NCBI GenBank assembly: GCA_902537215.1
Contig: CACBAM010000002.1
Location: 1 to 64,000, forward strand
Reading direction: 5' to 3'
Length of the DNA stretch: 64,000 bases
Source: an uncultured Alphaproteobacteria bacterium
GTDB taxonomy: Bacteria; Pseudomonadota; Alphaproteobacteria; Rhodobacterales; Rhodobacteraceae
The notes below the pieces were generated by a model. It was not told where the DNA came from, made no database searches, and saw only the letters and a list, made by a program, of their open reading frames with translations. Shown here one piece after another: positions 53,929 through 62,684 of this stretch (position 1 is its first letter; each line of letters opens with the position of its first letter). A program made the translations under genes and the position numbers.

Positions 53929-55125
53929 ATGAGCCAGAGCCATTTTTTGGATCGTAGCTCTCCTCCCCACATTTCTACTCTAGCTATTCTAGCCGGGGTA
54001 TCGGCTATGAATATGAGCATATTCCTGCCAAGTTTACCGAGTATGGCTAAAGACTTTGATGTAGATTACGGAACTATGCAAATCTTTATTTCGGGATACT
54101 TTTTGTCGCTTGCTTTTTTTCAACTTATTATAGGCCCAGTATCGGATAGGATTGGAAGAAAGCCAACTATGATAGCGGCGTTTCTTTTATTTACCGCGTC
54201 AACTTTAATATGCGAAATAACCACAAATTTTTATTTATTTTTGTTCTTTAGAATGCTTCAAGCTGGAGTTGCAGCTGGCTTTGTTTTAGGGCGCGCAGTT
54301 ATTAGAGACATTGTGCCAATGGAACACGCAGCTTCGATGATTGGCTATGTAACCATGGCTATGACAATAATGCCGATGTTAGCTCCTGCTTTAGGTGGGA
54401 TTTTGGAGGAACAACTAAATTGGCGCTATAGTTTGAGATTAATGTATTTGATGGGAATTATTTCTCTATTACTGATTTGGTTTGATCAGAAAGAAACTCT
54501 CAACAAAAATGAGATATCGAAGGCAAAATTGAGTGACGATTATAAAGAGTTGTTTTTAAACAAAGATTTTTGGTTCTATGTTTTTGTAATGGGCTTTTCA
54601 GTGGGGTCTTATTTTAGCTTTTTAACCGGAGCACCAGTAATATCAGCGGAATATTTTCAGTTAGCGCCATCTGTTCAGGGGTACTTGTTTGCTATTCTGG
54701 GGATTGGATTTTTCTTAGGAAATTTTCTTACGGGTCGCTATGCTATGAAAATAAAACCAAACAGGTTTATGCTTTGGGGTTGTTTTGTTGCGCTCACAGG
54801 GCCGGCATTACAAGCTCTTATTTATTTAAATTTTACTTTTGGCCCACTTAGTTTTTTTATCCCAATGTTCTTGGTTGGCTTAGGTCAAGGCTTAATAGTT
54901 CCAAATGCTGCAGCAGGAATTGTTTCCGTAAATCCTAAATTAGCGGGTAGTGCTTCTGGCTTAGGTGCAACTATACAGGTAATGATTGGGGGTATCTTAG
55001 CATATGCAACAGGTTACATAATCGCTGACTTTATTTCGCCTTTACCATTGATTGGCATTTTATTTTTTACAATTTTAGTAACATTATTTTTCTCAATTAA
55101 ATTGCAGAAAAACAGTATCGTTTAA
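53929..55125 (+). CDS. MFS multidrug/metabolite exporter, Bcr/CflA type
   Basis: This is a 398-residue inner-membrane protein from ATG 53929 (a TTG at 53908 is also possible) with twelve probable helices. MSIFLPSLPSMAKDF follows helix 1, GPVSDRIGRKPTMIAA is the helix 2-3 loop signature of MFS, and QAGVAAGFVLGRAVIRDIV is the helix 4 region of the Bcr/CflA group. The substrate is unknown. It is convergent with the enoyl-CoA hydratase. Confidence 0.9.
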   Translation: MSQSHFLDRSSPPHISTLAILAGVSAMNMSIFLPSLPSMAKDFDVDYGTMQIFISGYFLSLAFFQLIIGPVSDRIGRKPTMIAAFLLFTASTLICEITTNFYLFLFFRMLQAGVAAGFVLGRAVIRDIVPMEHAASMIGYVTMAMTIMPMLAPALGGILEEQLNWRYSLRLMYLMGIISLLLIWFDQKETLNKNEISKAKLSDDYKELFLNKDFWFYVFVMGFSVGSYFSFLTGAPVISAEYFQLAPSVQGYLFAILGIGFFLGNFLTGRYAMKIKPNRFMLWGCFVALTGPALQALIYLNFTFGPLSFFIPMFLVGLGQGLIVPNAAAGIVSVNPKLAGSASGLGATIQVMIGGILAYATGYIIADFISPLPLIGILFFTILVTLFFSIKLQKNSIV

Positions 55126-55159
55126 AATAGGAAATATTTCTTGAAAGGTTGATTGAATT

Positions 55160-56008
55160 CTACTTCCCAACTCCTCTAAAACGGGGAGCACGATTTTCCA
55201 CAAAACTTTCAACGCCCTCTTTGAAATCATCTTGTTCAAAACTTAGAAACATTTCTTTATCAGCAATTTCCAAAGACTTTGAAAATGTCTGACTATATCC
55301 GGCTCTTATTTGTCTCTTCATAATTGTTATTGATCTAGGCGACACTTTTTCAGCTATATGCTTCGTGTAATTGTTAACAAAATTTTCGAGTTCCTCTACA
55401 GGAAGGCTTTTATTAACTAACCCCAAACTCTCAGCTTCAGCTCCTTTAAAAATTCTAGCGGACAGTAAAAGGTCCAAAGCTTTAGCTTCTCCGATTAGTC
55501 GTGGTAATAACCAGGCAATGCCATGTTCTGCAATTAAGCCTCTCGACGCAAAAGCGGTGGTGAATTTGGCTTCATTAGTTGTAAATCGCAAATCTGCGTA
55601 CAAAGTAAATATTAGACCAATGCCTGCACAAGCGCCATTGATCATTGCAATTATGGGCTTTGGACAATTATACATATATGCAAAGCGTCCTTCGAAGTTT
55701 TCTAAAATCTGAGGACCTAAATTTTTGTCTGCTTGGTATGGTTTTATCTTGATATCGACTTCAATCTCTTTTCCGATTTCTCCATCAGATATATCTTGAA
55801 GGTTACCCATATCGGCGCCTGCACAAAACCCCCTGCCTGATCCAGTAACCACAATACATCTACACTCTTTATCTTGTCCTGCTATTTCAATAGCTTCCTT
55901 AACTTCATTCCCCATTACCGTGGTCCAAGCATTTAACTTATCAGGTCTATTAAGAATTATTTTTGTTATTCCGTTGGCCTTAGTAACTATAATTTCTTTA
56001 AAGTTCAT
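55160..56008 (-). CDS. Enoyl-CoA hydratase/isomerase family protein
   Basis: This 282-residue crotonase-fold protein has GSGRGFCAGADMGNL as the oxyanion helix and INGACAGIGLIFTLYADLRFTT holding the crotonase signature. The catalytic glutamate of the second helix is replaced around AEHGIAW, where a Glu follows IA, so hydratase activity may hold. It would act on an enoyl-CoA. AGGAG before ATG 56008 gives the start. Confidence 0.9.
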   Translation of the reverse strand: MNFKEIIVTKANGITKIILNRPDKLNAWTTVMGNEVKEAIEIAGQDKECRCIVVTGSGRGFCAGADMGNLQDISDGEIGKEIEVDIKIKPYQADKNLGPQILENFEGRFAYMYNCPKPIIAMINGACAGIGLIFTLYADLRFTTNEAKFTTAFASRGLIAEHGIAWLLPRLIGEAKALDLLLSARIFKGAEAESLGLVNKSLPVEELENFVNNYTKHIAEKVSPRSITIMKRQIRAGYSQTFSKSLEIADKEMFLSFEQDDFKEGVESFVENRAPRFRGVGK

Positions 56009-56129
56009 AAAAACTCCTAAAACATTTTTATATTAAGGTTATAAATCGCTGGCTCTTAAGTCAATATTGGGTGATCAAGTAAATTTAAATGAATACAAAA
56101 CAAAAAACTGTGAAATGTTACACAGAGGT

Positions 56130-57089
56130 TTATTTGGATGCTAAAATACTTTCGATTAAAACTTGAACCCTTAGAGCTTCATCTACTGTAGCTAGTTTGT
56201 TTGGATGACCATTATACGCTTTTTCTAAATCGTCTAGTTGACCTTTGAGACTTACGGCTCGAGGGTCCTTTGGTTCTTCCCTTAAAGGAATGAATTCCAA
56301 GCCATTACTCTCGCTGTCTTTATAAAATTCAGAAATCCTTCGACTTTTAGTTGTACCACGTACTGTCATCTCCTGCCTATCAGGCTGAGCTCCACCCACA
56401 CTGGCCAGAATGTTTACACATTTTCCATCTTTAGTTTCAAGTCGTGCAAGCACATCGGTTTCGCACAGTAACTTATCTTTGGGGTAAATAACTTTGGCCC
56501 ACTTCAATTCCAGAAACCCTAGCACCCTTTCAGAAAAAAATATAAAATGAGATATAACTTCTCTAGTCATTCCGCCTTCTTTATTAAATCTAAGCCAATC
56601 TGCTTCTTTTTGCCATTCTCTTGGCCACTTTGGATAAGTAACAATAATGTCAACGCCAATCATTTCTCCTAACTGACCAGCGGACTTGGCTTTGATCAAA
56701 TCATTTAGCGCGAGGCCAGCTGCCTGTGTAAAGTTTACAGCTAATGGAACATTGAAGCCTTTAAGTTTATTGATAAGTGACTTGCTGTGATCGATGTCTA
56801 TACCCAGTGGCTTTTCTAAAAAAAGAGCTTTACCTTTTTGAGCGGTTTGAATGGCGTAAGCTTCTCGTACCTGCGGTGGACAAGCAAGGTAAACTAAGTC
56901 TGCACCATCGATTGCTTCCTCAGGGCTATTCATAATTTTAGCTTCACTGTCAATTTCGATAGCTTTTTGGCATGCGGTTTTATCAGGATCCCAGAGATAG
57001 TTAGGCTCAAACTTTTCATGGATACGCATGTGCTGAAGCATTCTGCGTCCCATTATTCCGAGTCCTATAATTGCTACCTTAATCATCAA
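56130..57089 (-). CDS. Gfo/Idh/MocA family NAD(P) oxidoreductase
   Basis: This 319-residue dehydrogenase has an N-terminal Rossmann motif VAIIGLGIMGRRML (about 5-18), the conserved EKPLGIDIDHS with the catalytic lysine, and a C-terminal alpha/beta domain with GGMTREVISHFIFF. Family members oxidise sugars, polyols or related compounds. It lies 21 bases after the deoD stop on the same strand. Confidence 0.9.
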   Translation of the reverse strand: MMIKVAIIGLGIMGRRMLQHMRIHEKFEPNYLWDPDKTACQKAIEIDSEAKIMNSPEEAIDGADLVYLACPPQVREAYAIQTAQKGKALFLEKPLGIDIDHSKSLINKLKGFNVPLAVNFTQAAGLALNDLIKAKSAGQLGEMIGVDIIVTYPKWPREWQKEADWLRFNKEGGMTREVISHFIFFSERVLGFLELKWAKVIYPKDKLLCETDVLARLETKDGKCVNILASVGGAQPDRQEMTVRGTTKSRRISEFYKDSESNGLEFIPLREEPKDPRAVSLKGQLDDLEKAYNGHPNKLATVDEALRVQVLIESILASK

Positions 57090-57110
57090 AATTTCCTAAC
57101 TATTTTCAAT

Positions 57111-57815
57111 TTACAGAAATGCAGCTTCAAGAGCTATTTCCAGCATATCGCTAAAACTGCTTTCACGATCTTTTGAGCTTAATGCTTTCCCTGTTTGAAG
57201 GTGGTCACTTATTGTGAGGATTGAAAGCGCTCTTCGTTTATATCTCAAAGCCAAATTATACAATTCTGCAGTCTCCATCTCAACTGCCAGGATCCCATGT
57301 CTCGTTAGCTCTTTATTGAGGTCTGATCTTTCATCATAAAAAGTATCAGAGGAATATATTCCCCCCACATGTGTCGATCTCTTTTTAGTTTCAGCAATCA
57401 TTGCCGCGTTTTGTAATAGACCAAAGTCCGCACAGGGTGCAAAGTTTAGTTCCTTGAATATTGAACTTGAAGGAGTTGAAACGCTAGTGGCTGTCATAGC
57501 AATAACTACATCTCTCAGTTTGACTTTTTTTTGCATGCCTCCAGCTGATCCAATACGTATTAATGTTTGTGCGTTATAATTTTTTATTAGCTCATTTACA
57601 TAAATCGAGAGAGAGGGCATTCCCATTCCTGAGCCGTGTACCGTTACCTTGTTTTTTTTCCAAGTCCCGGTGTATCCAAGCATTCCTCTGACAGTATTTA
57701 CTTCCATAACATTTGATAGAAATCTTTTTGCAGCCCACTTTGCTCGTAATGGATCACCTGGTAGTAAAACAGTATCAGCAATTTGGTTTTTTTTTGCTCC
57801 TATGTGGATCGTCAT
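57111..57815 (-). CDS. deoD: Purine nucleoside phosphorylase, DeoD type
   Basis: This 234-residue hexameric phosphorylase cleaves purine nucleosides with phosphate. [24 protein letters not shown] is the N-terminal signature, GSAGGM the phosphate site, [12 protein letters not shown] the ribose-binding M-E, and LTISDHL the Asp that protonates N7. MTIHIGA starts it. It lies upstream of the Gfo/Idh/MocA gene. Confidence 0.93.
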   Translation of the reverse strand: MTIHIGAKKNQIADTVLLPGDPLRAKWAAKRFLSNVMEVNTVRGMLGYTGTWKKNKVTVHGSGMGMPSLSIYVNELIKNYNAQTLIRIGSAGGMQKKVKLRDVVIAMTATSVSTPSSSIFKELNFAPCADFGLLQNAAMIAETKKRSTHVGGIYSSDTFYDERSDLNKELTRHGILAVEMETAELYNLALRYKRRALSILTISDHLQTGKALSSKDRESSFSDMLEIALEAAFL

Positions 57816-57963
57816 GTGGTGTCTCTTTCAAAAAATATTTTGGCCATTAAAGGCCTAACTTACTAGACTTATTCTTTTCTCAAAATAATATTTAAAGTTA
57901 TAAAATATAATAACATAATTTAAGACGCTAACTGTAAATTGATTTTGAAGAAAGTAGGGTGCT

Positions 57964-58596
57964 GTGTCCGATAACAAAGGATTAGTAAATTATAGCCATC
58001 TTAATTTAGATGATCTGCAAAATGATAATAAGTTGAAGGAAGTCTATAAGGAGTGGGCACCTGATTATGATTTTGACAATGATAATAAGCTTGGCACCGT
58101 TTCACAGCCAACAAGCGTGAAACTCCTTTTGAGTAAAGTAAAAGACAAAGCGGTTAAAATTATAGACATTGGGTGTGGTACCGGTTTGGTAGGGAAGCAT
58201 TTAAAGTCAGAGGGATTTAATAATTTTGATGGTCTCGATATTTCTGATGAAATGCTACAAATAGCCCGTCAAAGGGGATATCAAAAATTATATTCAGGCA
58301 GTTTAAATAAGAAGTTACCAATAAATGATAATGCGTATGATTGTGTGATGTGTGTGGGTGTCTTTACACATGATCACGTATCTTCTGCTGGATTTAATGA
58401 GCTTTGTAGAATTGCTAAGCCCGGAGGATATGTATGCTTTACTATCAATGAGGAAGTATATCGAAAGTATGGATTTGACGAAACTATAAAAGAATTTGAA
58501 ATCAATAGTAAGTGGAGTGTTCTCTCATTGTTTAAAGACGATTATATGAAGTTAGAAAACGTAAAAGGATACTATTGCTTGGTTTCCATAAAATAG
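57964..58596 (+). CDS. SAM-dependent methyltransferase
   Basis: This 210-residue protein is of the class I methyltransferase fold. Motif I is IIDIGCGTGLVGKHL, followed by FDGLDISDEMLQIARQRGY and the acidic VMCVGVFTHDHVSSAGFNEL. YKEWAPDYDFD precedes it, as in UbiE-type or cyclase-like methyltransferases. The start is GTG 57964, with TAGGG upstream. It is convergent with the DMSP lyase, 16 bases away. Substrate is unknown; a role in methylated-sulfur metabolism is speculative. Confidence 0.88.
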   Translation: MSDNKGLVNYSHLNLDDLQNDNKLKEVYKEWAPDYDFDNDNKLGTVSQPTSVKLLLSKVKDKAVKIIDIGCGTGLVGKHLKSEGFNNFDGLDISDEMLQIARQRGYQKLYSGSLNKKLPINDNAYDCVMCVGVFTHDHVSSAGFNELCRIAKPGGYVCFTINEEVYRKYGFDETIKEFEINSKWSVLSLFKDDYMKLENVKGYYCLVSIK

Positions 58597-58612
58597 CCGC
58601 ATTTTATAAAAT

Positions 58613-59182
58613 TTAATTGTCCATTTTAGCTAAATGATCTAGGCCTTTCCCACGCCAGAGGATAAAAGCAAGTAAAGGGTCCTCTAATGTCTCCATTGCA
58701 TGGCTCTCCCAACTTTTATGAAATTGTGTCTCATTGGCTTTTAATACTTTTGTCTCCTTTTTTGTCTTAAAGAGTGCTTTACCCCCTAAAACGCAATAAA
58801 TCTCCTCCGCCTCATGACTGTGCCATTTATAATTTAAATTTTCTCCCCAAAAGGCAATAAACCCTCTTATTGATTCGCTATAAAAATGACCATTAGGCCC
58901 AATCAGTTCAAGGTAGCAATGACGATTTGCAAAATCTTTCCCCACCTCAGATAAAGAATAGGTTTGGCGCCACTGTGCTTCATCGGCATGCTTTTTAATA
59001 GCTTCTACCATAGGGAAGGTTTCATCTGAGCTTTTAAAGTCCAACGTTCTTACTAATGAAGAGCCGGAAGTTGTTTTTGGATCAAGATTTTTATTTCTTA
59101 AACTTATATTTAAATCGCAAAAATTCCGAAGCTCTTGATTATTTTGGCAAATTATTTGGGCGTATTGAAGTATCGTTTGCAT
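58613..59182 (-). CDS. dddQ: DMSP lyase, DddQ-type cupin
   Basis: This 189-residue cupin matches DMSP lyases that cleave dimethylsulfoniopropionate to DMS and acrylate with a divalent metal. HSHEAEEIY at 121-129 places His123, Glu127 and Tyr129, and His161 lies in the second cupin motif. These have the same spacing as the DddQ residues H125, E129, Y131 and H163 known from the family (two residues less each). NYKWHSHEAEE and a C-terminal FILWRGKGL agree. It is divergent from the haloalkane dehalogenase. DddL and DddW are related, so the exact subclass is less certain than the activity class. No acrylate or transport genes are beside it. Confidence 0.82.
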   Translation of the reverse strand: MQTILQYAQIICQNNQELRNFCDLNISLRNKNLDPKTTSGSSLVRTLDFKSSDETFPMVEAIKKHADEAQWRQTYSLSEVGKDFANRHCYLELIGPNGHFYSESIRGFIAFWGENLNYKWHSHEAEEIYCVLGGKALFKTKKETKVLKANETQFHKSWESHAMETLEDPLLAFILWRGKGLDHLAKMDN

Positions 59183-59281
59183 TTCAAGATTTTGTTTTGA
59201 AAATCGTAAATTTGTAATAATTCTAAAATTCAGAAAATAATACCGCTATCTGGTAATAAATAGAAGTTGTATAAACTTTTT

Positions 59282-59309
59282 AAACTTAATACTCTTGAGT
59301 ATTAAGTTT
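59282..59309. promoter_or_regulatory. Perfect 13-bp inverted repeat upstream of haloalkane dehalogenase
   Basis: AAACTTAATACTC (59282-59294) and its reverse complement (59297-59309) are separated by TT, ending 19 bases before ATG 59329. The stem overlaps a possible -10 (TACTCT, 59290-59295) set 17 bases from TTGTAT (59267-59272). This suits a repressor operator of the TetR or MarR kind. As RNA it is a strong hairpin just before the ribosome site GGAG, so translational control is also possible. Confidence 0.6.
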
Positions 59310-59328
59310 GAACTTGGAGCTTTTTTAA

Positions 59329-60216
59329 ATGAGTTTAAGTACTAAACCATATGCAGATAAGAAAAAAATAACCATTAATAACAAGACAATGTCTTATATT
59401 GATGAAGGGGAGGGTGACGCTATCATATTTCAACATGGTAATCCTACGTCCTCCTATCTTTGGAGAAATATTATGCCCTATCTTGAGGGACAAGGACGCT
59501 TAATTGCTTGCGACTTAATTGGTATGGGTGACTCTGAAAAAATTACAAATTCTGGATCGAAAAGTTATAGCTATTTTGAACATCGTGAATTTCTATTTGA
59601 ATTACTCGAAAAATTAAATATCGGAAAGAATGTTGTATTTGTTATTCATGATTGGGGATCAGTACTAGGATTTGATTGGTGTTTTCAAAACCAGGACAGA
59701 ACTCAAGGCATTGTATATATGGAAGGGATCGTAAAGCCTGTAACATGGGAGGAATGGCCTGAAGGAGGTAAAAAGGTTTTTCAGGGATTTAGGTCTGAGG
59801 CAGGAGAAAGCATGGTGCTTGATAAAAATATTTTTGTTGAAAGGGTTTTGCCCTCGTCCATTATACGAGAGCTGTCAGAGCAAGAGATGAATGAGTATCG
59901 ACGCCCATTTTTGAATGAGGGAGAAGACAGAAGACCAACTTTGAGTTGGCCTCGACAAATCCCTATAGATGGAGAACCAGAGGACGTAACGCAGGTCGTA
60001 CAAGAATACAGTTCTTGGCTATCTCAAAGCAAAACTCCGAAGCTGTTCATCAATGCAGAGCCTGGCTTTTTCTCAGAAAACCAAAGGGAATTTTGTAGGT
60101 CTTTACCTGCTCAGAAAGAAGTTACGGTTAAAGGGCTTCATTTTTTACAGGAAGACTCACCAAAGGAAATAGGTGAGGCAATTTTAGATTTTGTTTCTCA
60201 GTTGAGAACAAATTAA
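59329..60216 (+). CDS. dhaA: Haloalkane dehalogenase (HLD-II, DhaA-like)
   Basis: This 295-residue alpha/beta hydrolase carries the full dehalogenase set: Asn38 in [11 protein letters not shown] (halide binding), nucleophile Asp108 and Trp109 in VIHDWGS, Glu132 in YMEGIV and base His271 in LHFLQEDSP. These agree with the DhaA-type group, in which the acid follows strand 6. It would release halide from haloalkanes by hydrolysis, yielding an alcohol. It is followed 23 bases later by an HD-domain gene. The real substrate is not known from sequence. Confidence 0.92.
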   Translation: MSLSTKPYADKKKITINNKTMSYIDEGEGDAIIFQHGNPTSSYLWRNIMPYLEGQGRLIACDLIGMGDSEKITNSGSKSYSYFEHREFLFELLEKLNIGKNVVFVIHDWGSVLGFDWCFQNQDRTQGIVYMEGIVKPVTWEEWPEGGKKVFQGFRSEAGESMVLDKNIFVERVLPSSIIRELSEQEMNEYRRPFLNEGEDRRPTLSWPRQIPIDGEPEDVTQVVQEYSSWLSQSKTPKLFINAEPGFFSENQREFCRSLPAQKEVTVKGLHFLQEDSPKEIGEAILDFVSQLRTN

Positions 60217-60239
60217 ATTAATGATTTAAGAAACTTTTT

Positions 60240-60845
60240 ATGAAAAAGGAAGTTAATAAGGTTAGCTTTACCCAAATGAAATATGGTAATTATGAGGATT
60301 ACCAACTTTTAAAAAAATTAGAAAAGCCTTACTTAAATCTAACTGCTAGTCGAATACTTGATGAGCTTAAAAGACAGGGTGAGTCAACTCTTGAAGGCTA
60401 CCGAATTACGCGGCTTGATCACGGTTTGCAGTCTGCAACAAGGGCTGAGGCAGATGGCGTGGATATTGATTGGATTGTTGGGGCATTATTACACGATATT
60501 GGAGATGGTCTAGCCCCTCAAAATCTCGATAAATTTTCTGCAGAAGTGATCAGACCCTTTGTTCGCTGGGAAGTTACTTGGACAGTGGCACATCATGGCC
60601 TCTTTCAAATGATCTATTATGCCCATCACTACGGATGGGATAAAAATGCAAGAGACAGATATAAAGACCACCCTTGTTTTGATATGTGTTCAAAGTTTTG
60701 TGAAAGATGGGATCAAAAATCTTTCGATCCTAATTATCCCTCAAAGACAATAGAATACTTCGAACCTATGGTTGAAGAAGTTTTTTCTAGAAAGGCATTT
60801 TCTCCGGAAGTAATTAGAGAAAACGAAGCTATTGGATTTAATTAA
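60240..60845 (+). CDS. HD-domain protein of the MIOX/PhnZ-like di-iron oxygenase group
   Basis: This 201-residue HD-domain protein has His61 in RLDHGLQ, the His85-Asp86 pair in LLHDIGDG, His118/119 in TVAHHG, His129/130 in YYAHHYGW and Asp158 in CERWDQK, a set like the metal ligands of myo-inositol oxygenase and PhnZ. That order (H-HD-H-H-D) fits a mixed-valent di-iron oxygenase better than a phosphohydrolase. A phosphohydrolase remains possible. It follows the dehalogenase on the same strand and may act on its product (inference). Confidence 0.75.
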   Translation: MKKEVNKVSFTQMKYGNYEDYQLLKKLEKPYLNLTASRILDELKRQGESTLEGYRITRLDHGLQSATRAEADGVDIDWIVGALLHDIGDGLAPQNLDKFSAEVIRPFVRWEVTWTVAHHGLFQMIYYAHHYGWDKNARDRYKDHPCFDMCSKFCERWDQKSFDPNYPSKTIEYFEPMVEEVFSRKAFSPEVIRENEAIGFN

Positions 60846-60898
60846 CCTCTACGTCGCCATTAATAAATACATAAAGATTTTAGGGTGTTTGTTCTAAA

Positions 60899-61498
60899 TT
60901 ACAGTCTATTCCTTAATTCATCTTCAACAAATTCCATTCTGTCTTTCCCCCAAAACATCTCATTGCCTACAAATATACTCGGTACTCCAAACACACCCCG
61001 TTTGATACCCTCATTAGTACTATCAATCAGTGATTGTCGTATTTTATCGCTTTCACATAATTCTTCGAATTCCTCTGCGCTTACTCCTAATCTTTTTACT
61101 ATAGGCGCCATTCCTTCATAGTTCTGAATGTCAGAATTGTTGTTTTCCCAATATTCACAAAAAATTGCCTCAATAAATGGAATCTCCAGGTTAAATTCAC
61201 GCATTGCTAATGCACCCCTCAGCGTGCGACTTGTTTTTATTGGAAATTCGCTAGGAAACTTGAAATTTAAGTTATATTTTTTAGCCCACCTTGCTAGATC
61301 AACCTTACGATTTTCAATCTTTATTGCAGGCTCTTCCATCAGAATGTAGTTTCTAGATCGGAACGCGAAGCCCAGATTATATGGGTGTAAAGTTAGTTCA
61401 CTATTTGTTCGTTTTAAAATTGGTTTTATCAAGTGAAGTGCAAAATAGGCATTTGTACTACCAATATCCCAAAACATTTCAACATTTTTTTTGGTCAA
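60899..61498 (-). CDS. 2-hydroxychromene-2-carboxylate isomerase-like DsbA-fold protein
   Basis: This 199-residue protein is of the HCCA isomerase / kappa-GST type. FWDIGSTNAYFA holds Ser14 where glutathione is activated, in place of the DsbA CxxC. FGVPSIFVGNEMFWGKDRMEFV is the family C-terminal motif with the cis-proline. The known reaction is glutathione-dependent isomerisation in naphthalene breakdown. No naphthalene genes are here, so another aromatic substrate is likely. Confidence 0.88.
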   Translation of the reverse strand: MTKKNVEMFWDIGSTNAYFALHLIKPILKRTNSELTLHPYNLGFAFRSRNYILMEEPAIKIENRKVDLARWAKKYNLNFKFPSEFPIKTSRTLRGALAMREFNLEIPFIEAIFCEYWENNNSDIQNYEGMAPIVKRLGVSAEEFEELCESDKIRQSLIDSTNEGIKRGVFGVPSIFVGNEMFWGKDRMEFVEDELRNRL

Positions 61499-61553
61499 TG
61501 ATTACCTCATAAAGTTATGCTCAAGAAAAAGTTCTTATGCTTTCAGTCCAATA

Positions 61554-61940
61554 TTAACAAGCCGCTATAAAGTCGATCTCCACAGAAGCTCCCACTGCTA
61601 AGCCCGTTACACCAATACAAGTACGTGCGGGAAGCTTATCTGTTGCAAAATATGATGCATAAACGTTATTCATTTTATCAAAATCACCAAAGTTGACTAA
61701 ATAAACGCGTGCAAAAATTACCTTTTCAAGTGATGAACCCGCAGCATTTAAAACCTCTAATAGGTTTTTCATAACCTGATGGGTTTGTGCCTCAATTCCA
61801 CCAGTCACAAGTTTAGTATTGTCGTTTTTAAGTGTTGGCATCTGACCAGTAACAAACAAATAATCTCCAGCCCGAACAGCGTGACTAAAGGGTGCAACTT
61901 TTTGAGGACCCGAGGAAAAAGATAAATGTTCAATGTCCAT
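61554..61940 (-). CDS. RidA/YjgF-family enamine/imine deaminase
   Basis: This 128-residue trimer-forming protein hydrolyses reactive enamine or imine intermediates or acts on similar substrates. AVRAGDYLFVTGQMP is the N-terminal strand, and the catalytic arginine lies in ARTCIGVTGLAVGASVEIDFIA. A gene-poor 99-base stretch separates it from the divergent rhomboid gene. Confidence 0.92.
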   Translation of the reverse strand: MDIEHLSFSSGPQKVAPFSHAVRAGDYLFVTGQMPTLKNDNTKLVTGGIEAQTHQVMKNLLEVLNAAGSSLEKVIFARVYLVNFGDFDKMNNVYASYFATDKLPARTCIGVTGLAVGASVEIDFIAAC

Positions 61941-62039
61941 AGCTTAGCTTAAATATTAAATCTATTTTTGTAAACTAGGACTGATCTAAATTTTATATTG
62001 CGTAAAATGATATATACTAGAGAAAATATTTGATAAGAA

Positions 62040-62684
62040 ATGCAAAATACTCCGATCCGAAATAAACGAGAACCTTTTTTTAATGATGTGCCACCGGGGG
62101 TATTGGCAGTAGGTAGCTTGTTAGTTGTCATAGAAATCTTATTACAAATACTTGGGTTAGAATGGAGAAGTGGAGCATTTCTTCTTTTTGCTTTTTTCCC
62201 AATAGAATTAAGTACACCTTACAAAGAGCTTTTCTTTGGACAGAATTTACTTATGTTTTTTTCTTACTCTCTTTTACATGGAAACTTTTTTCATATGATA
62301 ATTAACGTCGCTATCTTGTTTGCTTTAGGGAAGCAAATTGAAGATCGAGTAGGTATGATTAATTTCATTTTAATATTTGTGTCAACAGCCATAACAGGAG
62401 CTGTTGCTTATCAGATTCTTGCCTCGGGAAATGCAGCGCCGATGGTAGGGGCCAGTGGGGGCGTATTTGGTTTTTTTGGCTTTTTAAAAGGTAAGGAGCT
62501 ATTCTTTCGTCTTAAGAACCACTTAACAATTTTACCATTTCTAAATTTGGTTTTTGGATTAGTAGTATTACATATCGTCCTCATTTTACTTCACCCTTCA
62601 ATTATCCCATTCCAAATAGGGTGGCATGGCCATCTTGGGGGATTTGTTTTCGGGGTGTTATTAGCAGGCGTCATAAAAGAATGA
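62040..62684 (+). CDS. Rhomboid-family intramembrane serine protease
   Basis: This 214-residue protein has about six hydrophobic helices. HGNFFHMIINVAILFALGKQIED is the helix 2 segment, MVGASGGVFGF contains the nucleophile Ser139 (G-x-S-G) and GWHGHLGGFVFG the catalytic His196 with a second His. The dyad is complete, so an active protease is likely. Its stop codon overlaps the next ATG (ATGA). Confidence 0.9.
   Translation: MQNTPIRNKREPFFNDVPPGVLAVGSLLVVIEILLQILGLEWRSGAFLLFAFFPIELSTPYKELFFGQNLLMFFSYSLLHGNFFHMIINVAILFALGKQIEDRVGMINFILIFVSTAITGAVAYQILASGNAAPMVGASGGVFGFFGFLKGKELFFRLKNHLTILPFLNLVFGLVVLHIVLILLHPSIIPFQIGWHGHLGGFVFGVLLAGVIKE

Noticed and set aside
57841-57856. GGCC-ATTAAA-GGCC inverted repeat upstream of deoD
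   Set aside because: A four-base stem is too short to call an operator.
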